Assembly (NCBI GenBank): GCA_050181915.1 | Contig: JBFXCS010000003.1 | Location: forward strand, 372,001-436,000 | From: JBFXCS01 sp050181915 | GTDB taxonomy: Bacteria > Actinomycetota > Thermoleophilia > Miltoncostaeales > Miltoncostaeaceae | Direction: 5' to 3' | Length of the DNA stretch: 64,000 nucleotides | Part shown: positions 51,097 through 59,600 of the stretch, piece after piece | Layout of the letters: each line of letters begins with the position of its first letter | How positions within the stretch are numbered: position 1 is the stretch's first letter | The notes under the pieces: model-generated | The model's database searches: none | The model's input: the letters and a program-made list of their open reading frames with translations, nothing else | Told to the model about the DNA's origin: nothing | Position numbers and translations under genes: made by a program

Positions 51097-51421
51097 GCGG
51101 CGGCGGCGGCGGCGCGTCCACCGGAGGCGCACGCCGCGCGCGCACGGACCCGGCGATGACCTGCTCGCACCGTCCAGGCACCGCACGGATGCCCCGCCCC
51201 CGGGCGAATGACAGCTGACGGAACGCACCGCGGGACGCGCGTAGCGTCCCCGCGTGAGCAGGAGCGAAGAACCCCACTCGAGGACTGGGAGCTCGAAGGC
51301 GCGATGGACGCTCTCACCCGCCTGCTCGCCGACCTGCTCACCATCGACGCCGACGAGGCGTGGAGACGCCTCGACCGGCTCACGCACCAGCAGCGGACGT
51401 GGGTCCTGAGAAGGTCGACGA

Positions 51422-51680
51422 GTGGGATCCCGGGACCTCGCCGACAAATCGCCGCGAATCGTGACGGGCTTGGCGCTGGGCGATCAGGTGGTGCTGCTCA
51501 CGTCGATCGCTACGGGCCCCGAGGGCGCGCCGCCTGGCCCCCGGGGACCTCGGCACGATCGAACGGATCGGCGACCACTTCGTGGCCATCGCCGTGAACG
51601 GCACCCTCAGCACCGCCCCCCGAGACTACGTCGTCCGGTCCCCCCGAGGGGCGCGTCACGAGAGCCCCGGGAGTGGATGA
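51422..51680 (+). pseudogene. frameshifted small gene of unknown function
   Basis: One frame gives I-V-T-G-L-A-L-G-D-Q-V-V-L-L-T-S-I-A-T-G-P-E-G-A and then turns non-protein-like. The next frame continues G-D-L-G-T-I-E-R-I-G-D-H-F-V-A-I-A-V-N-G-T to a stop at 51680. Together they read like one SH3-like small domain with a single frameshift near 51535. Where it began is unclear; a frame from 51304 may be its 5' part. Confidence 0.4.
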
Positions 51681-51805
51681 AGAGGTCCGCGTAAGGGCGG
51701 CCGGGACTGCTCCTCCGGAGCCCCCGGCGCGTTCCCCTCGGCCCGGTAGCGAGCACGCGGGACGGATCCGCTTGGCCAAGGAGCCGGCGTTGGGCCTTGC
51801 CGTCG

Positions 51806-51947
51806 TCCTCCGACGATGTGGCACACGTCATCGTCGGAGCAATCCTCGGGATCGGGTTCCAGTTGTCGCGCGCGTGCAGAGCACCTGGAGCTCGGCACGC
51901 AGCGACTCCGTCTCGCTGATCAGGCGCGAGAGCTCGGATCTGCGGCG
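51806..51947 (-). pseudogene. C-terminal remnant of a MerR-family regulator
   Basis: The minus strand at 51876-51947 encodes R-R-R-S-E-L-S-R-L-I-S-E, E-S-L-R-A-E-L. The neighbouring frame at 51806-51877 continues R-Q-L-E-P-D-P-E-D-C-S-D-D-D-V-C-H-I-V. Both match the end of the intact MerR protein at 21539-22024 (E-R-R-R-S-E-L-S-R-R, D-P-A-D-C-R-E-D-D-V-C-H-V-V) with one frameshift. The DNA-binding half is missing. Confidence 0.75.
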
Positions 51948-52062
51948 CGCGGCACGTGAGATCTGCGGGCCGCCTCGCCACAGGTCTCCTGGGTCCTGGC
52001 CGACTGTCCGCCGGTCACGCCATCCGCGGGACACGCCGCGCCCACCGGTCATATATCTCTGC

Positions 52063-52076
52063 TTGTTGCTGGACAA
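52063..52076 (+). promoter_or_regulatory. Crp/Fnr-type site upstream of the DUF2249 operon
   Basis: TTGT-TGCTGG-ACAA forms a 4-base dyad and fits the TTG-N8-CAA frame of Fnr, Dnr and NnrR sites. It lies 76 bases before the DUF2249 start in the most AT-rich stretch of the neighbourhood. Those regulators commonly control such genes in denitrifiers. Confidence 0.4.
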
Positions 52077-52151
52077 AACCCACCCGACGGTGTTTTCTCT
52101 GACCATCGAAGGAACAATTCGGGGCGACGCCCCACCGAGCGAGGAGCCGAG

Positions 52152-52658
52152 ATGGACGGCGTGGTGTCGACACAGGCAGACGACGAGATCCCGGCGCAGA
52201 ACGCGCCCCGGGTCGATCTGGACGTCAGGCCGGTGATCGCACAGGGCGGAGAACCGTTCAGCCTGATCATGGAGGCCGTCGACGGCCTCGCTCCCGGCGA
52301 GGTGCTGCGCCTCCGCAGCCCCTTCGACCCGACTCCGCTGCACCGGGTCCTCGGGGTCCGAGGCTTCTTCCGCGTCACGCGCGAGCGCGGACCCGGCGAC
52401 TGGGAGACAGAGTACTGGCGCCCCGGCGATCCTGCGCCGCTGGTGCTGGACGTGCGCGGCGGCCGTCCACCGGAGCCCCTCGAGCGCACCCTCGCGACGC
52501 TGGAGCAGATGCCGGACGGGCGGGCGCTGCTGCAGGTCAACGAACGCGTCCCCGCCTTCCTGCTGCCCCTCCTCGAGGACCGCGGCTACCGGTATCGGAT
52601 CGGCGAGGACGAACGCGGGACGCTCGTGACGATCTGGCGCGAGGAGGCGTCGTCGTGA
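52152..52658 (+). CDS. DUF2249 protein, two domains
   Basis: This 168-residue protein carries two DUF2249-type units. The first, near residues 20-75, has L-D-V-R-P-V, F-S-L-I-M-E-A-V-D-G-L-A-P-G-E and L-R-S-P-F-D-P-T-P-L. The second, near residues 98-160, has L-D-V-R-G-G-R-P-P-E-P-L, L-E-Q-M-P-D-G-R-A-L and V-N-E-R-V-P-A-F-L-L-P-L-L. The TusA-like fold and its frequent pairing with nitrite or NO metabolism suggest a role in handling sulfur or nitrogen oxide stress. It overlaps the DUF59 gene by 4 bases. Confidence 0.85.
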   Translation: MDGVVSTQADDEIPAQNAPRVDLDVRPVIAQGGEPFSLIMEAVDGLAPGEVLRLRSPFDPTPLHRVLGVRGFFRVTRERGPGDWETEYWRPGDPAPLVLDVRGGRPPEPLERTLATLEQMPDGRALLQVNERVPAFLLPLLEDRGYRYRIGEDERGTLVTIWREEASS

Positions 52659-52960
52659 CCGAACGCGAAGCCTGGGAGGCTCTTGCGGGCGTCGTCGATC
52701 CCGAGCTCGGCGTCGACATCGTCGAGCTCGGCCTGGTCTATGGCGTGGCGGTCAACGAACGCGTCGTGGCCGTGAGAATGACCCTCACGACACCGGGCTG
52801 CCCCCTGCACGACGTCATCGTGGAAGGCGTCGAGCGCGCGCTGACGCGGCCGGGGGGTCCGCGGGTCGATGTGGACGTGGTGTTCGACCCACCGTGGGAT
52901 CCGGGGCTCATCGGCACCGCGGGTCTGCGGGACCTGGGCGCGCCGGATACGGCCGCGTGA
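52655..52960 (+). CDS. DUF59/MIP18 metal-sulfur cluster assembly factor
   Basis: The 101-residue protein begins A-L-A-G-V-V-D-P-E-L-G-V-D-I-V-E-L-G-L-V-Y near residue 9, the hallmark of MIP18/DUF59 proteins. It has T-L-T-T-P-G-C-P-L-H near residue 43, with the conserved cysteine, and F-D-P-P-W-D-P near residue 77. These proteins help to insert iron-sulfur clusters. It overlaps genes on both sides by 4 bases. A link to maturation of Fe-S enzymes such as nitrate reductase is plausible. Confidence 0.9.
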   Translation: MTEREAWEALAGVVDPELGVDIVELGLVYGVAVNERVVAVRMTLTTPGCPLHDVIVEGVERALTRPGGPRVDVDVVFDPPWDPGLIGTAGLRDLGAPDTAA

Positions 52961-54324
52961 GCGGACGGCCGCGCTGCGGGACGCCCGGTCGCCGCACCAC
53001 CGAGCGGCAGGCGACGGTGGGCGGCCCCCCATGGCCGCTGCCGGTGTCCCTGCTCGCGACGGCCGCGGTCGCACAGATCGCGGGAGCGTCAGCCCTCGTC
53101 GTCGCCGCCCCCGACCTCGCGCGCGGCGTCTACTACGGACCCGCTCAGCTCGGGGCCGTCCACCTCGTCGGCGTGGCCTTCCTGACCGTGGCGATCGTGG
53201 CTGCGCTGCTCCAGCTGGTGCCGGTGCTGCTGCGCACGCCCGTGGGGCGACCGGTGCGGACCGGGATCGCCGCCGGCGCCCTCGCCGCCGGCTCGTGGGG
53301 ACTCGCAATCGGCCTCTGGCTCGCACGCGACGGCCTCATCGCGACCGGCGGCACGCTCCTAGTGCTGGGCGGCGCGGTGATCGTGGGCGACCTGACGGCG
53401 GCCCTCGCGCGCGCGGGCCGCGCGGGCACGCTCAGCGCCTCCGGAGCCGGCCTGGCCGCCTCCACCGTCTGGCTCGCGCTCGTCCTCGGCCTCGGCGGCC
53501 TGATGGCGGCGAACCGGATCGATCCGTTCCTTGAGGTCGACCGGCTTCGCCTGATGGCGGCGCACGCCGCGATCGCCATAGTGGGCTGGATCGGTGGCAC
53601 GATCATCGCGATCGCGCTGCGCCTCGCCCCGATGTTCGCCCTCTCACACGGCTACCGGCGCGGGCCCGGCGTCGTCGCCCTCGTGCTCTGGCATGCCTCG
53701 GTGGCACCGATCGCGATCGGCCTCGGCCTGGGGAGGCCCGAACTCGCCGCCGCCGGCGGCGCGCTGCTGCTTGGCGCATGCCTGGCGGCCTGCTGGTTCG
53801 TCGTCGACGTGGCGCGCCACCGCCGCCGCCGGCCCGAGGCGCCACTCGTCCACTTGGGGCTCGGGCTGACGGCGGCCGGTTCGGCGGTCGCCCTCATGCT
53901 CACGGCGTGGGCCGGCCCCGGCGATCCCCGCCGCGCGGCGATCCCCGCCACCATCCTGGCCGTCGTCGGGCTCGGCGCGGGCGTCACCTCGGGGCACATG
54001 TTCAAGGTGGTGCCCATGCTCGTGTGGACGGGCCGCTACGCCCATCTGGCCGGAACTCCGGGCGCCCCGCGCCTGTCGGACCTCTACCCCGCTCCGCTGG
54101 CCGCCGTCGAGGCGGCGGCCTTCGCCGCGGGGCTCGCCCTGCTCACCGGCGGCGTCGCCGCCGGGGCGCCGCTCGTCGCCCGCGCCGGCGCGTTGCTGCT
54201 GGTCGTCGCCGCCGCCGCGGTTGCGTCCGCGGTGGCCGTCGTCGTGCTGCGACGCCGCGGCGGCCCCCCGCTCACGGCGCCCGCCACGTCACCGTTCCGC
54301 CCACTCACCGGAGGCATGACATGA
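52957..54324 (+). CDS. polytopic membrane protein, NnrS/heme-copper oxidase-like
   Basis: From the GTG at 52957 this 455-residue protein has about 12 hydrophobic helices. Conserved-looking histidines sit in helices: A-V-H-L-V-G-V-A-F-L-T-V near residue 66, M-A-A-H-A-A-I-A-I-V-G-W near residue 200, and T-S-G-H-M-F-K-V-V-P-M-L-V-W near residue 347. Such placement is like NnrS and cytochrome oxidase subunit I-like proteins that bind heme or copper. The neighbours (DUF2249, DUF59, nar genes) support a nitrogen-oxide role. Family membership is tentative. Confidence 0.6.
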   Translation: MSGRPRCGTPGRRTTERQATVGGPPWPLPVSLLATAAVAQIAGASALVVAAPDLARGVYYGPAQLGAVHLVGVAFLTVAIVAALLQLVPVLLRTPVGRPVRTGIAAGALAAGSWGLAIGLWLARDGLIATGGTLLVLGGAVIVGDLTAALARAGRAGTLSASGAGLAASTVWLALVLGLGGLMAANRIDPFLEVDRLRLMAAHAAIAIVGWIGGTIIAIALRLAPMFALSHGYRRGPGVVALVLWHASVAPIAIGLGLGRPELAAAGGALLLGACLAACWFVVDVARHRRRRPEAPLVHLGLGLTAAGSAVALMLTAWAGPGDPRRAAIPATILAVVGLGAGVTSGHMFKVVPMLVWTGRYAHLAGTPGAPRLSDLYPAPLAAVEAAAFAAGLALLTGGVAAGAPLVARAGALLLVVAAAAVASAVAVVVLRRRGGPPLTAPATSPFRPLTGGMT

Positions 54325-54557
54325 CCGTATCGCCCACGACCGTCGTCGATGTGCGGGAAATGCTCCCGCGCGACCGTCACCCGACCATCCTCGCCACCTT
54401 CGACGCGCTCGCCGGGGGGCAGGCGATGGAACTGGTGAACGACCACGACCCCAAGCCGCTGCGCTACCAGTTCGAGGCGGAGCTCCCCGGCAGCTTCACA
54501 TGGGAGTACCTGGAGGAGGGCCCGGAGGTCTGGCGCGTGCGCATCGGCAAGCGGTGA
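54321..54557 (+). CDS. DUF2249 protein, single domain
   Basis: The 78-residue protein reads V-D-V-R-E-M-L-P-R-D-R-H-P-T-I-L-A-T-F-D-A-L, M-E-L-V-N-D-H-D-P-K-P-L-R-Y and F-T-W-E-Y-L-E-E-G-P. This is the classic single-domain DUF2249 pattern. The N-D-H-D-P-x-P-L motif is conserved in the family. The ATG at 54321 overlaps the preceding stop and follows a GGAGG site. It is a separate paralogue of the two-domain protein upstream. Confidence 0.9.
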   Translation: MTVSPTTVVDVREMLPRDRHPTILATFDALAGGQAMELVNDHDPKPLRYQFEAELPGSFTWEYLEEGPEVWRVRIGKR

Positions 54558-54561
54558 CCAC

Positions 54562-55044
54562 GTGAGCGACGATGTCTGGACGCTCGTGCGCTTCCTGCAC
54601 GTCCTGGGAGCGGCGTGCTGGGTCGGCGGGATGATCGTCCTCGGCGCCGTGGCCGTGCCGGCGGCCCGGCGCGCGGGCGACCGCGCGGCCGGCCGGCGGG
54701 TCGTCACTTCGGCAGCGCGCCGGTTCGGCGTGGTCGGAGCCGTCGCCTTCGCTCTGCTCATCGCCACGGGCTTCGCGCTGATCGATCATCGCGGCATCGC
54801 CGTGGGCAACCTCGCCGAGAGCGATTACGGCCGTCGCATCCTGGCGAAGATCGGCCTGCTGGCGGCGATGGGCGTCGTGACTCTGCTACACGCACTCTGG
54901 CAGGGCCCGCGCGCGCGGCGCGCCGACGAGGCCGGCGACCCGGCCGCGGCCCGGCGCTGGCGTCTGCTGGGCGCGGCCTTCGATGGGTTCCTGCTCGTCG
55001 CGGCGCTGGCCACCCTCTGGCTGGCGGTCTCGCTGGTGCCCTGA
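54562..55044 (+). CDS. CopD-like membrane protein
   Basis: This 160-residue protein has four hydrophobic helices. It begins V-R-F-L-H-V-L-G-A-A-C-W-V-G-G-M-I-V-L-G near residue 8, the standard opening of CopD and related DUF2269-type proteins. H13 in the first helix and H109 in T-L-L-H-A-L-W could bind heme or copper. It starts 4 bases after the DUF2249 gene and closes this operon. A role in copper delivery to NirK would be attractive but is not shown. Confidence 0.7.
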   Translation: MSDDVWTLVRFLHVLGAACWVGGMIVLGAVAVPAARRAGDRAAGRRVVTSAARRFGVVGAVAFALLIATGFALIDHRGIAVGNLAESDYGRRILAKIGLLAAMGVVTLLHALWQGPRARRADEAGDPAAARRWRLLGAAFDGFLLVAALATLWLAVSLVP

Positions 55045-55062
55045 GCCCCGGGCCGGGCGGCG

Positions 55063-55410
55063 CTATCCGGCGGCCGGGCGGCTTCGAGCCGGCCCCACAA
55101 GCGTGAGCAGCATGACCGCCGTCGTGCGCGCCCTCACGGCGTGGCGGAGGCCGACGTCCATGTGCACCCAGGCGCCCTCGCGAGCGGTGATGGTCTCGCC
55201 GTCGAGGGTCAGCTCGAGCTCGCCCCGCAGCACCTGGACGATCGCCGTGCGGGACGAGGTGTGCTCGGTCAGCTCCTCCCCCTCCGAGAAGCCGAAGACG
55301 ACCACTCGGAGGTCGTCGTCCGCATGGAGGGTGCGGCTCAGCGTGCCCGCGGCGGGGACGTCGATGGCGCCCGCAGGATCGAGCTCGACGTGGAAGGGGC
55401 TCGACGTCAC
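55063..55410 (-). CDS. cupin domain protein
   Basis: From the GTG at 55410, with GGAG upstream, the product is a 115-residue single cupin. Motif 1 is near residues 42-60 (F-S-E-G-E-E-L-T-E-H-T-S-S-R) and motif 2 near residues 75-95 (E-G-A-W-V-H-M-D-V-G-L-R-H-A-V). Motif 1 has only one of the usual two histidines, so metal binding may be altered. Its start overlaps the SufR-like regulator stop, so the two are co-transcribed. Confidence 0.75.
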   Translation of the reverse strand: MTSSPFHVELDPAGAIDVPAAGTLSRTLHADDDLRVVVFGFSEGEELTEHTSSRTAIVQVLRGELELTLDGETITAREGAWVHMDVGLRHAVRARTTAVMLLTLVGPARSRPAAG

Positions 55411-56126
55411 GGGGACTCCCTCTCGTTGTGGATGGACGGCTCGTGGGCGGGGCCCACGCGCAGGCGACAGCCGGCGCGTCGCGGATCCTCGATGACGAGC
55501 TCGGTGATGGCGAGGTCGGGGGAGGCGCGCCGCGCGATGCCGCGGGCGAGGCCCCGATGCAGGAGGCAGATGACCTCGCCCCCCGGGGCCTCGACGCCGT
55601 CGGCGAAGGGGCACCGCTCGAGCACGAGATCGGACGGCGGCCCGGCGGCCGCCCAGCGGGGGGCGAAGCCCATGCGCTCGAAGGCCCGCCACAGCTCCCC
55701 GACACCGCCCTCGGGCTCCGGGACCGCCCAGCCCTGGCGCTCCCCGAAGCGCTCCACGTCCTCGGGGCCGAGGCCCGTCTGGCGGACGAGCCCCATCAGC
55801 AGGCGCACGAGCTCGCGGTGCCCCACGGACTCGCGTTCGCCGGGATCCGGGGTGAGGGTGTAGCGACGGGTGGGACGACCGCGCCCGTGGGGCGGGTCGA
55901 TGGCGCCCTCCACGACGCCGGCGCGCTCCAGCGCGCGCAGCTGGACGCGGACCCCTGTGTGGTGCTGGCCGAGCGCGTCGGCCAGCTCCTGGGCCGTCAT
56001 CGGTCGTCGAGATGTCTCGAGGACCGCGGCGATGCGGCGGGCGGCGGGGCGGGCGAGGCTCGCCGCGCGTGTGTGGCGCGCGGGCGCCAGCGCGTCCACG
56101 GCGCCGGGTGGGTGGGCGGTGCCCAT
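55407..56126 (-). CDS. SufR/ArsR-like winged-helix regulator with C-terminal Cys/His domain
   Basis: From the ATG at 56126 the product is 239 residues. A winged helix lies near residues 20-90 (L-A-D-A-L-G-Q-H-H-T-G-V-R-V-Q-L-R-A-L-E-R-A-G-V-V, G-R-G-R-P-T-R-R-Y). The C-terminal sensor has E-R-C-P-F near residue 170, I-C-L-L-H-R-G near residue 187, and a final G-C-R-L-R-V. This pattern matches SufR-type regulators that bind an iron-sulfur cluster. An Fe-S redox sensor next to nitrate reductase is plausible. It is followed by the cupin gene. Confidence 0.7.
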   Translation of the reverse strand: MGTAHPPGAVDALAPARHTRAASLARPAARRIAAVLETSRRPMTAQELADALGQHHTGVRVQLRALERAGVVEGAIDPPHGRGRPTRRYTLTPDPGERESVGHRELVRLLMGLVRQTGLGPEDVERFGERQGWAVPEPEGGVGELWRAFERMGFAPRWAAAGPPSDLVLERCPFADGVEAPGGEVICLLHRGLARGIARRASPDLAITELVIEDPRRAGCRLRVGPAHEPSIHNERESP

Positions 56127-56130
56127 GGGC

Positions 56131-56364
56131 CTACCCGTCCTCACGCGCGATCGTCCGGGCCACCGCCAGGGCGTCATCGGGGGCGCGCCCCGCCGCCGCG
56201 GCCAGCCAGCAGGCGACCGGGGCGGCGGTCCTCTGCGACGCGTGCGCGGCCTCGCCCGCCAGCGCCAGAAGCGCCTCCACCTCGGCGTCGGTGGGCGGCT
56301 CGGTCCCCAGCGCGGCCGCGAAGGCGTCGATCCACTCGCGGTCGGTCATCGGTGCACCTCCCAT
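56131..56364 (-). CDS. DUF6457 small protein
   Basis: This 77-residue helical protein (72 residues if it starts at the ATG at 56349) contains W-I-D-A-F-A-A-A-L-G, V-E-A-L-L-A-L-A-G-E-A-A-H-A-S-Q-R and T-A-A-P-V-A-C-W-L-A. The A-A-H-A-x-x-R-x-x-A-P segment is the DUF6457 pattern. Such small proteins occur next to molybdenum enzyme and formate or nitrate metabolism genes in actinobacteria. It lies upstream of the regulator on the same strand and divergent from narG. Function unknown. Confidence 0.65.
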   Translation of the reverse strand: MGGAPMTDREWIDAFAAALGTEPPTDAEVEALLALAGEAAHASQRTAAPVACWLAAAAGRAPDDALAVARTIAREDG

Positions 56365-56675
56365 CGCGGTCCCGGGCGAGTATCCCCCTGTCCCCGAGGC
56401 CCGTCGCCCCCGGAGAGCCGATCCCGGTGGGTCGGCGGCCCAGGTCGGGACGTCGCGGCATTTATTAGAGGTAGGGCTCGACTATAGAACAGACATGTGC
56501 CCTCTCCCCTGCCGCCGCGTCGCCCCCGGTCATCTCTCAGGCCCGCGACGCTTGCGGGTTCGCCGCACGGCGGGCGGCGTGGTCCGCACCGCCCGGCTCG
56601 GGGGCGGCCCCGGTGGCGGCCCCCGGCGGCACGCCGACGATCGGCACCCCGCAGACACCCGGAGGTACGGCCGCG
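56365..56675 (+). promoter_or_regulatory. nar operon upstream region with a candidate promoter
   Basis: This 311-base gap separates divergent DUF6457 and narG. An AT-rich patch at 56459-56490 has TTTATT (56461-56466) and TATAGA (56483-56488) with a 16-base spacer, the best promoter candidate for narG. No TTG-N8-CAA site is seen here. The ribosome-binding GGAGG (56661-56665) precedes the narG ATG by 10 bases. Confidence 0.35.
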
Positions 56676-59600
56676 ATGACCCTGCCGAGCCCGCGCTTCT
56701 TCCGCCGTGCGACATCGAGGCCCGACGGTGCCTGGAGCGCCCTCGACGGCCGGCGCTCGCGCGACTGGGAGTCGACGTACCGCGAGCGGTGGCAGCACGA
56801 CCGCATCGTGCGCTCGACCCACGGGGTCAACTGCACCGGCTCGTGCTCGTGGCAGGTGCACGTCAAGCAGGGGATCGTCACATGGGAGACCCAGCAGACC
56901 GACTACCCCGAGAACGGGGCCGACGTCCCCGACTACGAGCCGCGTGGCTGCCCGCGGGGCGCGTCGTTCTCCTGGTACGTCTACTCGCCGCTGCGGATCC
57001 GCCACCCCTACGTCCGCGGCGCGCTGCTCGAGCGGTATCGGGCGGCGCTCGCGACGACCGGCGACCCGGTCGATGCGTGGGCCGCGATCGTGGACGACCC
57101 GGAGGCGCGCCGCGCCTACACCTCACAGCGGGGCAAGGGCGGGCTGGCGCGCGCATCCTGGGACGAGGTGGCCGACATGGTGGCCGCGGCCCACGTGCAC
57201 GCCATCCGGAAGTGGGGGCCCGACCGGGTCGTCGGGTTCTCGCCGATCCCGGCGATGTCGATGGCCTCGTACGCGGCGGGCACCCGGTTCTTCTCCCTGA
57301 TGGGCGGGGTGCTCACGAGCTTCTACGACTGGTACGCCGACCTGCCGCCGGCCTCGCCGCAGGTCTGGGGGGACCAGACCGACGTGCCCGAGTCGGCCGA
57401 CTGGTGGAACGCCACCTACCTGATGATGTGGGGCTCCAACATCCCCATGACGCGCACGCCCGACGCGCACTTCATGACCGAGGCCCGCTACAAGGGCCAG
57501 AAGACCGTCGTGGTGTCGCCCGACTACTCGGACCACACCAAGTTCGCCGACCACTGGCTGGCCGCCCAGCCGGGCACCGACGGCGCTCTGGCGCTCGCGA
57601 TGACCCACGTGATCCTCCGCGAGTTCTACGTGGAGCGCGAGACCCCGTACTTCGCCGACTACGCCCGCCGCTTCACGGACCTGCCGTTCCTGGTGCGACT
57701 GAAGGAGCGCGACGGGGCGCATGTCGCGGGCGCGTTCCTCACCGCCGCCGACCTCGGTGAGACGAGCGAGAACGCCGAGGCGAAGACGGTCGTCTGGGAC
57801 ACGGTCGCCGCCGGACCGGCCGTTCCGAACGGCTCGATCGGGTTCCGCTGGGGCGACGAGGGAGCGGGGCGCTGGAACCTCGACCTCGAGGGGGTCGTCC
57901 CGGAGATCAGCCTCATCGACGCCGGCGAGTCTGTGGCGGTCGACCTCCCGCGCTTCGACGTCGGCGACACCGAGGGGGGCGCGGTGATGCGCCGGGGCGT
58001 GCCGGTGCGGCGCGTCGGCGGGCACCTGGTGACCACGGTCTTCGACCTGCTTTCGGCCCAGCTCGGCGTGGGCCGTGACGGCCTTCCCGGCGACTGGCCC
58101 GCCGACTACGACGACCCCGAGCCCTACACCCCGGCCTGGCAGGAGGAGATCACCGGCGTCGACGCCGAGCTGGTCACCCGTATCGCCCGCGAGTTCGCTC
58201 GCAACGCCGAGCGCACCAACGGCCGCTCGATGATCGTGATGGGGGCGGGGACCAACCACTGGTTCCACTCCGACCAGATCTACCGGGCGATGCTCAGCAT
58301 GGTGGTGCTCTGCGGCTGCCAGGGCGTCAACGGCGGGGGCTGGGCGCACTACGTCGGCCAGGAGAAGGTGCGGCCGATCACCGGCTTCTCGCAGGTGGCC
58401 TTCGCCCTCGACTGGAACCGGCCCCCCCGCCACCAGGCCGCCACCCCCTTCTGGTACCTCGCCACCGAGCAGTACCGCTACGAGGCCTTCGCCGCCGACG
58501 AGCTGGCCTCGCCGCTCGGCGACGGGATCCTTGAGGGCGCGCACTTCGCAGACCTCTACGCAAAGGCGGCGCGGATGGGCTGGCTGCCCGCCTACCCGAG
58601 CTTCGACCGCAACCCGCTCGACATCACCGCGGCCGCCGAGGCGGAGGGCATCCCCGCCGCCGACTACGTGGTGCGCGAGCTGAAGGCCGGCACGCTGCGC
58701 TTCGCCGCCGAGGACCCCGGGGCGCCCGAGAACTTCCCCCGCGTGCTGACGCTCTGGCGATCCAACCTGTTCGGCTCGTCGAGCAAGGGGCACGAGCACT
58801 TCCTCAAGCATCTGCTCGGCGTCACCACCTCGGCGATCCGCGGCGACGAGTCGCCCCCGGAGCTGCGGCCCAAGGACGTCGTCTGGCGCGACGAGGCGGC
58901 CGAGGCCAAGCTCGACCTGCTGGTGACGCTCGACTTCCGCATGAACGGGTCGTGCCTGCACTCGGACGTCGTCCTCCCCGCGGCCACCTGGTACGAGAAG
59001 CACGACATCTCGAGCACCGACCTGCACCCGTTCGTGCACGCCTTCTCCCCGGCGATCGGACCGCCCTGGGAGACCCGCACCGACTGGGACATCTTCGTGC
59101 GCCTGGCCGAGTCGTTCTCCCGCCTGGCCGAGCGCCACCTCGGCGTGCGCACCGACCTCGTCGCCGCGCCGCTGCTGCACGACAGCCCCGACGAACTCGC
59201 CCAGATCGGCGCCCCGGTGGGCGACTGGAAGCTCGGCGAGTGCGAGCCGATCCCGGGCGTGACGATGCCGAAGCTGATCCCGGTGGTGCGCGACTACCCG
59301 GCGTTGCACGCGAAGATGACCGCCCTCGGGCCGCTGGTCGAGACGGCCGGCACCGCCTGGAAGGGCGTCTCCTGGACGCCGGACGCCGAGGTGCAGGAGC
59401 TCGGGGTGCGCCACGGCCGCGTGCGCGGCGGCCCCGCCGACGGCCGGCCCCGGATGGAGCGCGCCGACCAGGCCTGCGAGACGATCCTCGCCCTGTCGGG
59501 GACGACCAACGGGCGCCTCGCGATCGAGAGCTTCAAGGCGCTGGAGAAGCGCACTGGCAACGCCCTCGCCGACCTCGCCGAGGAGCACGCCGACTTCCGC

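Larger units (their letters stand above)
51097..52151. other. 1.05-kb region of gene remnants
   Basis: No intact gene is seen. It contains a frameshifted small gene (51422-51680), the C-terminal remnant of a merR-like gene on the minus strand (51806-51947), and a promoter-like AT-richer segment with a TTGT-N6-ACAA site (52063-52076) before the DUF2249 gene. The rest shows nothing recognisable. Confidence 0.5.
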
